41,220 bases of DNA from an uncultured Hyphomicrobiales bacterium (GTDB taxonomy: Bacteria > Pseudomonadota > Alphaproteobacteria > Rhizobiales > Ancalomicrobiaceae). Each line of letters starts with the position of its first letter. The stretch's first letter is position 1. Shown piece by piece: positions 18,183-25,897 of the stretch. The DNA is taken from assembly GCA_903930435.1 (NCBI GenBank), contig CAIYYN010000031.1, forward strand, positions 1-41,220, in the 5' to 3' direction. The notes below the pieces were generated by a model. It worked only from the letters and a program-made list of their open reading frames with translations. It was not told the origin of the DNA and did not search any database. The translations under genes and the position numbers were made by a program.

Positions 18183-19799
18183 ATGGCGCTCTCTGCAAAG
18201 CTGGAAATCAGGCAGAGCCAGTCGTTGGTGATGACGCCGCAGTTGATGCAGGCGATCAAGCTGTTGCAACTGGGTAGCCTCGATCTTGTTGCCTATGTCG
18301 ATGCGGAACTCGAACGCAACCCGCTGCTTGAGCGTGACGAGACCGATGATCGCGCTGTGACACAGGAAACCAGTCCCGAACCGGAGGCGCGCGAGATCTC
18401 GAGCTTCGAGCGATCCGACAGCGATGCGTCTGAGGCCAGTTACGGCGACGATTTCGGGGGCGATGGCTTTGGCAATGACCGGTCCGGTGAGCCAGATGGA
18501 TCGGACTGGCTGGACCAGAGTTTTACCACCGCGACCGAGCTTTCCGACAAGATCGATGCCGATCTCTCCAATGTCTATCAGGATGACCGGGTCGAGCCGA
18601 GCGAACGTGTGCTTGATCCGGCGCAGCTGGCAGGCGACAGCTGGTCAAATACGTCGTCGGGCGGCAGCGGCTCGGGCGAGGGTGACCATAATCTGGAATC
18701 CTATGTCGCCGCTGAAATCTCGTTGGGCGATCATCTCGCCCAGCAACTGGCGCTCGCCGTGCACGATCCTGTCCGTCGCCTGATCGGGCAATATCTGATT
18801 GATGCCGTTGACGAGGCGGGCTACCTGCGCACGGATCTGGCGAGTGTGGCGGAGAAGCTCGGCTGGCCCGTGGAATTGGTCGCCGAGGTTCTGGCGCAAT
18901 TGCAGACCTTTGATCCACCGGGCATCTGCGCCCGTGATCTGGCCGAATGTCTGGCGCTGCAACTGAAGGATCTGAACCGCTACGATCCCGCCATGCAGAA
19001 GCTGCTCGCCAATCTCGAACTGCTGGCCAAGCGGGATTTTGCTGCCCTGCGCCGGATCTGTGGCGTCGACGACGAAGACCTGATCGAGATGGTCGGGGAG
19101 ATCAAGGCGCTCAATCCGAAGCCCGGCAATGCCTTTGGCACGACGCTGGTGCAGCCGGTGATCCCGGATGTGCTGGTCAGGTCAGCCCCTGATGGCGGCT
19201 GGCTGGTGGAACTGAACACCGAGACCTTGCCCAAGGTGCTGATCAACCAGAGCTATTACGCACAGGTTGTCAGCGGGGCGAAGGGTGAGAAGGACAAGCA
19301 ATATCTCTCGGAATGCCTGCAGACCGCCAACTGGCTGGTCAAGAGTCTCGATCAGCGCGCCAAGACGATCCTGAAAGTCGCAACAGAAATCGTCCGCCAG
19401 CAGGACGCGTTCCTGACGGCCGGTGTCCAGAACCTGAAGCCGCTGAATCTGCGCATCATCGCAGATGCCATCGGCATGCATGAATCGACCGTCAGCCGGG
19501 TCACGTCGAACAAATATATGGCGACGACGCGGGGCATCTTTGAATTCAAGTATTTCTTCACCTCGTCGATTGCCTCATCGGAAGGCGGCGAGGCGCATTC
19601 CTCGGAATCAGTGCGTTACCGGATCAAGGATCTGATCGACAAGGAAGCCCCGGACGACATCTTGTCCGATGACACGCTCGTCAAGATGCTGCGCGAGAGC
19701 GGCGTCGACATCGCCCGCCGCACCGTCGCCAAATACCGCGAAGCCCTCAACATCCCCTCATCCGTCCAGCGCCGCCGCGAAAAACAGGCGATGGCGTGA
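18183..19799 (+). CDS. rpoN: RNA polymerase sigma-54 factor RpoN
   Basis: 538 residues. It directs RNA polymerase to -24/-12 promoters that need an AAA+ activator, mainly for nitrogen metabolism. Region I (1-50) is Gln/Leu rich (QSQSLVMTPQLMQAIKLLQ). A long acidic, Ser/Gly-rich linker (about 52-170) is followed by the core-binding domain, a helix-turn-helix (LRIIADAIGMHESTVSRV) and the RpoN box ARRTVAKYRE at 511-520. A possible ribosome site GGAAGG lies 14 bases from the ATG, which is a wide spacing. hpf and ptsN, its usual neighbours, are displaced 3.1 kb downstream by the LysR/MFS pair. Confidence 0.96.
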   Translation: MALSAKLEIRQSQSLVMTPQLMQAIKLLQLGSLDLVAYVDAELERNPLLERDETDDRAVTQETSPEPEAREISSFERSDSDASEASYGDDFGGDGFGNDRSGEPDGSDWLDQSFTTATELSDKIDADLSNVYQDDRVEPSERVLDPAQLAGDSWSNTSSGGSGSGEGDHNLESYVAAEISLGDHLAQQLALAVHDPVRRLIGQYLIDAVDEAGYLRTDLASVAEKLGWPVELVAEVLAQLQTFDPPGICARDLAECLALQLKDLNRYDPAMQKLLANLELLAKRDFAALRRICGVDDEDLIEMVGEIKALNPKPGNAFGTTLVQPVIPDVLVRSAPDGGWLVELNTETLPKVLINQSYYAQVVSGAKGEKDKQYLSECLQTANWLVKSLDQRAKTILKVATEIVRQQDAFLTAGVQNLKPLNLRIIADAIGMHESTVSRVTSNKYMATTRGIFEFKYFFTSSIASSEGGEAHSSESVRYRIKDLIDKEAPDDILSDDTLVKMLRESGVDIARRTVAKYREALNIPSSVQRRREKQAMA

Positions 19800-19981
19800 G
19801 GGGTGTTTCGGCTGCTCGCTGGTCGCAGAGCACTTTGATCACCCGCGATGTGGATTGCTGGCGGCTTACAGCGTGTTCACAGGCAGGGTGATTGATCCCG
19901 GAGTTTTGATCGTGTGGGCTGTCTCTATGCCTGGCGGCCAACGATCCCGCTGCAGACGTGGTCGTCACGGACGAGACTGGC

Positions 19982-21385
19982 TTATTTGCGGGGCGGAAGC
20001 ACAAACAGGATGACGACAATGAGGGCGAGCGCCATCATGATCGACGACCCGGTCAGCGCGACGGCGACCCGATGCGCCAGCAATGTTGGCCCGGAGAGCC
20101 CAGCCGCCCCAAAGGCGGCTGCCGCGACAAGTACCGCGAGGCCGAGAGAATTGCCGAGTTGGTGGGCCGTGTTCACGACACCTGCCGCTGCACCGGCATC
20201 ACGCCCGGCTACCCCGGAAATGCCCGCCGTCGTCAGCGGGCTGAGAACGAACCCTTGCCCGAGCCCGATCAAAACCATGGGCAGAGCAATCGACGTTAAA
20301 AAACGCGCATCGGCTCCAACCCGGCTCAGCCAGACCATGCCCACAAAACTGGTGCAGAGACCGATTGCCAGCAGAGGCCCGTTGCCGAGCCTTGGTGTCA
20401 ATTTTGGCACAGCCATTGCCGAGGCAAAATTCACCAGGGTTGCAGGCAGAAAAGACATGCCCGTCAGCACCGCATTGTAACCCAGCACGCCCTGAAGGAA
20501 CTGCGTCGTGAAAAAGAAGAAGCCGATCATCGCTCCGAGAAACAACACACGCGCTGCATAGGCGCCCGAGCGCTCCCTACTTTCAAACAAGTGGAGCGGC
20601 GTAATGGGCTGAGACGCGCGCCTCTCGACAAGCACGAACCCGCCGATCAGGACGGAAGCCACGATCAAGATCGAGATGGTTGCCGGATCGGTCCAGCCAT
20701 GACTTGCCGAGCGGATAAGGCCATAGACCAGTGCCACCATCCCCATCGTCGATGTCAGTGCGCCTGCAATATCGAAGCGTCCGGCTTCGCGGTCCGGCTC
20801 TGGAATGTAGCGAATGGCCGCCCCGATCATGCCGATGCCGATCGGCAGGTTGATGAAGAAGCCCGCACGCCAGGAAAACCAGTCTGCCAGCACGCCTCCG
20901 AGTACCAGCCCTACACTCGCGGCGATACCGGCGACAGCACTGTAATAGGATACAGCTCGCGTCCGATCTGGTCCTGCGCGAAAGCTGGTCTGGAGCAGCG
21001 AAAGCGTGGCCGGGGCGAGAATGGCGCCGCCAACCCCCTGCACGGCACGCGCGGCGATCATGACCCCGGCGGATTGAGCTGATCCGATTGCAAGCGACGA
21101 GAGTGTGAACAGCGCCAAGCCGATGATCAACATTCGCCGACGTCCGAGAATGTCGCCCGCGCGTGCACCAAGCAGCAGAAAGCCGCCAAATGTCAGCGTA
21201 TAGGCGCTCTGAACCCAGGCAAGCTCGGGATCGGAGAAGCCGAGTTCACGATGGATTCTCGGAAGTCCCGTCAAAACAATAGAGGTATCGAGCACGATCA
21301 TCACGTAGCTGGTCAGGATGATGGCCAGGATTGCTGTCTCGTTCAGCACTTGCCCTGAGGTGCCGTCCGCGCGCTTGATGTCCAC
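19982..21385 (-). CDS. MFS drug-efflux transporter, DHA2 (14-TM) family
   Basis: 467 residues starting at GTG 21385, which has GGAGAG six bases upstream. It is a proton-coupled exporter of the EmrB/QacA type. About 14 hydrophobic helices can be counted. Motif A is LLGARAGDILGRRRM after helix 2; the helix 1 segment VMIVLDTSIVLTGLPRI shows the LDxTIVNVALP-like signature of DHA2 proteins; the motif C region GLVLGGVLADWFSWRAGFFINLP is present. The substrate cannot be told. The LysR gene lies 121 bases upstream on the same strand and is the probable regulator. The pair interrupts the rpoN-hpf-ptsN block. Confidence 0.9.
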   Translation of the reverse strand: MDIKRADGTSGQVLNETAILAIILTSYVMIVLDTSIVLTGLPRIHRELGFSDPELAWVQSAYTLTFGGFLLLGARAGDILGRRRMLIIGLALFTLSSLAIGSAQSAGVMIAARAVQGVGGAILAPATLSLLQTSFRAGPDRTRAVSYYSAVAGIAASVGLVLGGVLADWFSWRAGFFINLPIGIGMIGAAIRYIPEPDREAGRFDIAGALTSTMGMVALVYGLIRSASHGWTDPATISILIVASVLIGGFVLVERRASQPITPLHLFESRERSGAYAARVLFLGAMIGFFFFTTQFLQGVLGYNAVLTGMSFLPATLVNFASAMAVPKLTPRLGNGPLLAIGLCTSFVGMVWLSRVGADARFLTSIALPMVLIGLGQGFVLSPLTTAGISGVAGRDAGAAAGVVNTAHQLGNSLGLAVLVAAAAFGAAGLSGPTLLAHRVAVALTGSSIMMALALIVVILFVLPPRK

Positions 21386-21506
21386 TGCGTCTCTCCAACA
21401 TGAATGGGCAGCTACCCGCCCGTCGAAAGAGAGATATCACCCCGTCATTCCCTGGATTAGACGCTCAATCCTGCACGTGTTATTGAGAAATATTCACAAG
21501 TGGGAT

Positions 21507-22403
21507 TTATGGACCGCGATAGCGAAGCGCGTCGACGAGCACAGCAAATGCCGGAGACATCTGGCGGCGGCTTGGATAATAAAGATGGTAGCCTGCGAAC
21601 AGCGGGCTCCAATCGTCGAGAACCGGAATGAGCCGGCCGGCGCGGATGTGCTCGATGGCATGGTCTTCCAGGAAATGGCCGAGCCCCGCGCCCCCGAGCG
21701 CGGCCCGAAGCGCCATTGTCGCATTGTTGAAGGCAACCGGTCCGTCGACACGGACCTTCACCTCCCGGCTATCCTTCTCGAACTCCCACACGAGATAGCC
21801 GCCGTATGTCGGGAGCCGCAGGTTGATGCAATCGTGCGACGTCAGGTCTTGCGGCGTTGCTGGCGCGCCGCGACGTAGCAGGTAGTCCGGCGACCCAACG
21901 GTGACCATCCGCATTTGCGGACTGATGCGGACGGCGACCATATCTGCGTCCACTTGTTCACCCAATCTCACACCGGCATCGTAACGATCGGCGACGATGT
22001 CTGTGAGCGCGTTCTCGACGGTCACTTCGAACTTGATATCGGGGTATTGAGGCAGCAGTCTCTGAATAGCAGGCCAAATGAGTGTCGTCACAGCATGTTC
22101 ACCCGCCGTAATCCGGACGAGTCCGGCGGGCTTGTCACGAAATTCGGTGAGGGCGGCTAACGCGTTGTCGATCCCCTCGAAATGCGGCTCGATCGACTTC
22201 AGCAGCTTTTCACCCGCTTCCGTGAGTGCCAAACGTCGCGTCGTCCGTACCAAAAGCCGGATTCCCAGGCGCTCCTCGAGCAAGCGAACCGTATGGCTTA
22301 TTGCCGAAGGCGAAACACCAAGCCTGGCAGCTGCCCGGGTAAAGCTCTTTGCCCGCGCAATCGCCAGAAACACGGTCAAGTCGTTCACGCCAGCGCGCGC
22401 CAT
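21507..22403 (-). CDS. LysR-family transcriptional regulator
   Basis: 298 residues. The N-terminal winged helix (residues 1-65) is typical: FLAIARAKSFTRAAARLGVSPSAISHTVRLLEERLG. The rest is a periplasmic-binding-protein-like effector domain with the subgroup signature 'ADRYDAGVRLGEQVDADMVAVRI', common in LysR proteins next to exporters and oxidoreductases. ATG 22403 has GAGG 11 bases upstream. A perfect dyad (22417-22439) lies just before the gene, fitting autoregulation. The exporter gene downstream on the same strand is the likely target. Unlike most LysR genes it is not divergent from its presumed target. Confidence 0.92.
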   Translation of the reverse strand: MARAGVNDLTVFLAIARAKSFTRAAARLGVSPSAISHTVRLLEERLGIRLLVRTTRRLALTEAGEKLLKSIEPHFEGIDNALAALTEFRDKPAGLVRITAGEHAVTTLIWPAIQRLLPQYPDIKFEVTVENALTDIVADRYDAGVRLGEQVDADMVAVRISPQMRMVTVGSPDYLLRRGAPATPQDLTSHDCINLRLPTYGGYLVWEFEKDSREVKVRVDGPVAFNNATMALRAALGGAGLGHFLEDHAIEHIRAGRLIPVLDDWSPLFAGYHLYYPSRRQMSPAFAVLVDALRYRGP

Positions 22404-22416
22404 TTATGAATATTCC

Positions 22417-22439
22417 TCAAGATTGAAAGCAGATCTTGA
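22417..22439. promoter_or_regulatory. Dyad upstream of the LysR gene (probable operator)
   Basis: TCAAGAT (22417-22423) and ATCTTGA (22433-22439) form a perfect seven-base inverted repeat with a nine-base spacer, 14 bases from the LysR start. On the minus strand a -10-like TATAAA lies just upstream, so a bound regulator would sit over the transcript start. LysR proteins bind such interrupted dyads. Confidence 0.4.
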
Positions 22440-22502
22440 TTTATAATCACGGAATATCGTCAGCGCCAGATCTGTGTCGTGCATCTGGTCTGTCAAAAAT
22501 CT

Positions 22503-22522
22503 GCGACAATCAGATTTGTCGC
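22503..22522. promoter_or_regulatory. Inverted repeat in the LysR-hpf gap
   Basis: GCGACAA (22503-22509) and TTGTCGC (22516-22522) pair perfectly around six bases. An overlapping second dyad, AATCTG (22498-22503) with CAGATT (22511-22516), uses partly the same bases, so the two structures exclude each other. No T-run follows. It could be a protein-binding site or an alternating hairpin. Confidence 0.35.
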
Positions 22523-22775
22523 CACTCCGAAAATGACGTGGAATTGAACCCACAGGCAGAGCAAACAGCCTGAAACGGAAATCGGCCTTGCGAAAATCCC
22601 CCGGAAAATTCGCATCTGCAGGGCCGGGAGGCCCGCTTTACGTCGTCGCAACAGGTTCGATTTCAACCCCAAGCGGCCCTGTCGCCACCCCTCACTTTTC
22701 TCTCCCCTCATCCAGTCACGTCTGGAAAAAGCCCCGGGCCGGGCATAGGATGATGCTGTCGGTGCGTCTTCGATC

Positions 22776-22805
22776 GGGATGGGCGCGCGTGTGGGCGGGG
22801 AGGGG
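22776..22805 (+). promoter_or_regulatory. G-tract cluster with G-quadruplex potential upstream of hpf
   Basis: Five runs of three or four G on the plus strand (22776-22778, 22781-22783, 22793-22795, 22797-22800, 22802-22805) within 30 bases. The last three are separated by single bases. One loop (nine bases) is slightly long for a standard quadruplex. It lies 123 bases before the hpf start and could act in DNA or in the leader RNA. Confidence 0.35.
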
Positions 22806-22928
22806 CGTCAGGTCAAGAGCCGGTTAACGTCAGACCATCAGCAGGACTGGACACTTGCGTGGTGGCATCGTCAAATGCGGTTGGCGTGCGTGGTAACGCG
22901 TTGCGTCGCAAACGGGAGGTAAACATCC

Positions 22929-23504
22929 ATGACCCTCAGGGTTTCCGGCAAGAATGTTGATATCGGTGATGCGCTCAGAACCCATACGGTGACGCGTGTC
23001 AGCGATTGTCTCGGGCGGTATTTTTCGGGCGGCTTCCAGGGGCACGTGACCGTTGAAAAGGAAGGGCACGGCTATCGCACCGAATGCGCGATCCATCTGA
23101 ACACGGGACTGTCGATCCAGACGGTCGGGTCCGCGCATGATCCCTATCCGAGCGTCGATCAGGCCGTCGAGCGGCTTGAAAAGCGCCTGCGCCGCCACAA
23201 GGGCAAGATCAAGGACCACGCCGCCCACAAGGCGCATCGCGTCGAGGTGGAAGAGGGGGCCTATCGCGTCATCGAAGCTCCGTCGGAGGATGAGGAAGTT
23301 CCGCACGATTACGCGCCGATCGTGATTGCGGAAGCCACGAAAACGCTGAAGCGCATGTCGGTGGGTGAGGCGGTAGTCGAGCTTGACCTGACGGGCAGCG
23401 AGTTCGTGATGTTCCGCCATGCGGGCCACGGGGGGCTGAACCTCGTTTATCGTCGGCGTGACGGAAATATCGGCTGGATCGACCCGGCTTTGCCCGAGCG
23501 CTAG
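22929..23504 (+). CDS. hpf: Ribosome hibernation promoting factor, long form
   Basis: 191 residues. The start ATG 22929 has GGGAGGT eight bases upstream. The N-terminal S30AE/YfiA domain (about 1-100) reads LRVSGKNVDIGDALRTH with the basic helix LEKRLRRHKGKIKDH. After a linker, the C-terminal dimerisation domain (about 130-190) reads MSVGEAVVELDLTGSEFVMFRH and ends NIGWIDP. Long HPF alone dimerises 70S ribosomes into inactive 100S particles during starvation. In rhizobia hpf normally follows rpoN directly and precedes ptsN; the second half of that order is kept here, with ptsN starting 144 bases later. Confidence 0.94.
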   Translation: MTLRVSGKNVDIGDALRTHTVTRVSDCLGRYFSGGFQGHVTVEKEGHGYRTECAIHLNTGLSIQTVGSAHDPYPSVDQAVERLEKRLRRHKGKIKDHAAHKAHRVEVEEGAYRVIEAPSEDEEVPHDYAPIVIAEATKTLKRMSVGEAVVELDLTGSEFVMFRHAGHGGLNLVYRRRDGNIGWIDPALPER

Positions 23505-23648
23505 GCAGTCTGGTTAACGGTTCAGCTTGATTGCTGGTTGAACTTCGTGCAGGGTCCTTCGGCGGAGCATCTGGCTTCGCCGTTGACTTTTTCCGGGATT
23601 TTATCGGACAAAAGCTGGCGGTTTCCCTGGAATTCGTGGAAAGTGACA

Positions 23649-24119
23649 ATGGATCTCTCCAGTCTTGTGAGCCTTGACGGGATATTGCCGTCCCTGAAAG
23701 TGCAATCGAAGAAACAGGCGATCCAGGACCTCAGCGCGCTTGCCGCGAAAGTGACGGGTCTCCCGGAGCGCGAGATTTTCGAGACCTTGCAGCAGCGTGA
23801 GCAGTTGGGATCGACAGGCATCGGGAACGGGATCGCGATCCCGCACGGCAAGCTTGCCTCCTTGAAGAAAATTGTTGGGTTATTTGCCCGGCTGGACAAG
23901 CCGGTTGATTTTGACGCAAGCGACGATCAGCCCGTGGATCTACTCTTTGTCCTGCTGGCACCTGAAGCCGCCGGTGCAGACCATCTCAAGGCATTGGCAT
24001 CGGTGGCGCGCTTCATGCGCGATCAGGCCGCAGTGGCAAATCTGCGCGCCTGCCGCGACGTTGATGCGGCCTACTCGGTCCTTACCCAATCTGTGATCGT
24101 TCCGAACACAGCGGCCTGA
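23649..24119 (+). CDS. ptsN: Nitrogen-regulatory PTS EIIA protein PtsN
   Basis: 156 residues from ATG 23649; the frame is open back to 23538, but the additional residues are not family-like. It is an EIIA-Ntr phosphocarrier with the phosphorylated His66 in GNGIAIPHGKL, and the conserved QREQLGSTGIG just before it. It receives phosphate from EI-Ntr/NPr and tunes potassium transport, nitrogen and stress regulation; it does not import sugar. The C-terminal part carries 'HLKALASVARFMRD', usual for the fold. It lies between hpf and ggt; ggt starts 29 bases after its stop, so it may be co-transcribed. Confidence 0.94.
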   Translation: MDLSSLVSLDGILPSLKVQSKKQAIQDLSALAAKVTGLPEREIFETLQQREQLGSTGIGNGIAIPHGKLASLKKIVGLFARLDKPVDFDASDDQPVDLLFVLLAPEAAGADHLKALASVARFMRDQAAVANLRACRDVDAAYSVLTQSVIVPNTAA

Positions 24120-24148
24120 CAGGCCTTGCCAAGCGGAGACAAACGGCA

Positions 24149-25897
24149 ATGGCGTTCAAACAGCTGGGCGTTGCCGGTCTTCTGATAGTCAGTTGCCTCG
24201 GTACCGGTCTTGCGCAGACGCCAGCGCTTGGTATGCCCGGCGCGGGCATGCCGGTGTCGTCGAACCAGGCGCGCATCCTGCCGGTTATCGCGCCGCACGG
24301 GGCCGTCTCCAGTCAGGAACACCACGCCACCAGAATTGGCGTCGAGATCCTGAAGCGTGGCGGAAACGCGGTGGATGCAGCAGTTGCGGTCGGGTTTGCG
24401 CTGGCGGTGACCTTGCCGTCGGCAGGCAATATCGGTGGCGGCGGCTTCATGCTCGTGCATCTGGCGAAGTCGCACGAGACGATCGCCATCGACTATCGCG
24501 AGACCGCGCCCAAGGCTGCGACGCGCGACATGTTCCTTTGGGCGGACGGTCAACCGGACCGCCGGAAATCGACTGCCTCCGGGCTTGGCATTGGCGTGCC
24601 GGGCACGGTTGCCGGGCTAGCGGAAGCTGAAGCGCGCTACGGCTCGGGCAAATTCACGCTCGCCGACCTCATCGCCCCGGCGATTGCGCTCGCCCGTGAT
24701 GGAATTCCGGTCGAGGACGGGTTGTATGACACGCTGACGGCGGAGTCGCGCTTCAGCATCTTCCCGTCAAGCCGGGCGATTTTCCTGAAAGAGAACAAGC
24801 CCTTCACGCGGGGTGACACGCTTGTCCAGGCCGATCTGGCGAAAACGCTGGAGGCCATTGCCAAGGGCGGATCCGACGCTTTCTATCGCGGGCCGATTGC
24901 GGAGAAGATTGTCGCGGCAGTCGATGGGTTTGGCGGCGTCATGGCGGCAGACGATCTGGCGAGCTATCGTGCCATCCTCCGAAAGCCGGTGACGGGTACC
25001 TATCGCGGATATGAAATCGCCTCGATGCCGCCGCCGTCATCGGGTGGCGTGCATCTGATCGAGATTCTCAACATTCTCGAAGGGTTTGATCTCGCCAGGC
25101 TCGGGCAGGGTAGTGCGGCGCAAATCCATCTGGAGGCCGAGGCGGAAAAACGCGCCTATGCGGACCGCGCGGCCTATCTCGGCGATCCGGACCGGGTCAA
25201 GGTGCCGGTCAAGGGGCTGATTTCGAAAGCCTATGCCGCCGAGATCCGGGCCGGGATCGACGTTGATCACGCCCGTCGGGCAAGCGAGATCGCGGCAGGA
25301 AAGCCATTACCCTACGAGAGCGACCAGACGACACATTTCTCGGTGGTCGATGCCGATGGTAATGCGGTCGCCAATACCTACACGCTGAATTATTTCTTCG
25401 GTGTTGGTTTGGTGGCTGACGGGACCGGCGTGCTGCTCAACAATGAACTCGATGATTTCTCGGCGCTACCCGGTGCCAGCAACAGCTACGGCATGGTTGG
25501 TGGGGCAGCAAACAGCGTGGCACCATCGGCCCGGCCCCTGTCGTCGATGTCGCCAACCATCGTGTTCAAGGACGGCAAGCTATTCATGGTGACCGGTAGT
25601 ATCGGTGGCAGCCGGATCATCACGCATGTGCTGCAGGCGATCATCAATGTCATCGACAATGGCATGAATATCGCGGAAGCCATTACCGTGCCGCATGTTC
25701 ACGACCAATGGCAGCCCGATGTGCTGCTCGTGGAAGCTGGGCTTTCGCCGGACACGAAACGCCTGCTGGAAGCTATGGGCCATCAACTGGTGGTCGGCAA
25801 TGCGTCGGGCGGGACGAACTCGATCGTCGTAGGTCCCAATGGCCTGGAAGCCGCCGCCGAGCCACGGTATCGCGGCACCCTGGCAGATGGATATTAA
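24149..25897 (+). CDS. ggt: Gamma-glutamyltransferase (glutathione hydrolase), exported
   Basis: 582 residues, the usual precursor length. It cleaves glutathione and other gamma-glutamyl peptides or transfers the glutamyl group. The precursor should cut itself before Thr394 (in DQTTHFSVVD), which becomes the nucleophile of the small subunit. Other conserved parts are GGNAVDAAVAVGFAL, NIGGGGFMLVH and SMSPTIVFKDGK. The N-terminus is a signal sequence that can be read two ways: type I cleavage near Ala22, or a lipobox I-V-S-C with Cys16, which would anchor it as a lipoprotein. The gene's TAA interlocks with the stop of the convergent MFS gene (TTAA, 25894-25897). Periplasmic release of amino acids or dipeptides fits the neighbouring peptide importer. 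Confidence 0.94.
   Translation: MAFKQLGVAGLLIVSCLGTGLAQTPALGMPGAGMPVSSNQARILPVIAPHGAVSSQEHHATRIGVEILKRGGNAVDAAVAVGFALAVTLPSAGNIGGGGFMLVHLAKSHETIAIDYRETAPKAATRDMFLWADGQPDRRKSTASGLGIGVPGTVAGLAEAEARYGSGKFTLADLIAPAIALARDGIPVEDGLYDTLTAESRFSIFPSSRAIFLKENKPFTRGDTLVQADLAKTLEAIAKGGSDAFYRGPIAEKIVAAVDGFGGVMAADDLASYRAILRKPVTGTYRGYEIASMPPPSSGGVHLIEILNILEGFDLARLGQGSAAQIHLEAEAEKRAYADRAAYLGDPDRVKVPVKGLISKAYAAEIRAGIDVDHARRASEIAAGKPLPYESDQTTHFSVVDADGNAVANTYTLNYFFGVGLVADGTGVLLNNELDDFSALPGASNSYGMVGGAANSVAPSARPLSSMSPTIVFKDGKLFMVTGSIGGSRIITHVLQAIINVIDNGMNIAEAITVPHVHDQWQPDVLLVEAGLSPDTKRLLEAMGHQLVVGNASGGTNSIVVGPNGLEAAAEPRYRGTLADGY

Larger units (their letters stand above)
22404..22928. other. Gap between LysR and hpf
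   Basis: A 525-base stretch with no supported gene. It holds the LysR promoter with its dyad at the left, an inverted repeat at 22503-22522, a small GC hairpin (GGGCC-GGGA-GGCCC, 22621-22634), a G-rich tract at 22776-22805, and the hpf leader with the ribosome site GGGAGGT at 22914-22920. The hpf promoter is probably here, but I cannot place it. Confidence 0.5.

Noticed and set aside
22621-22634. Small hairpin GGGCC-GGGA-GGCCC as a terminator
   Set aside because: Only five pairs, no T-run and no gene ending nearby.
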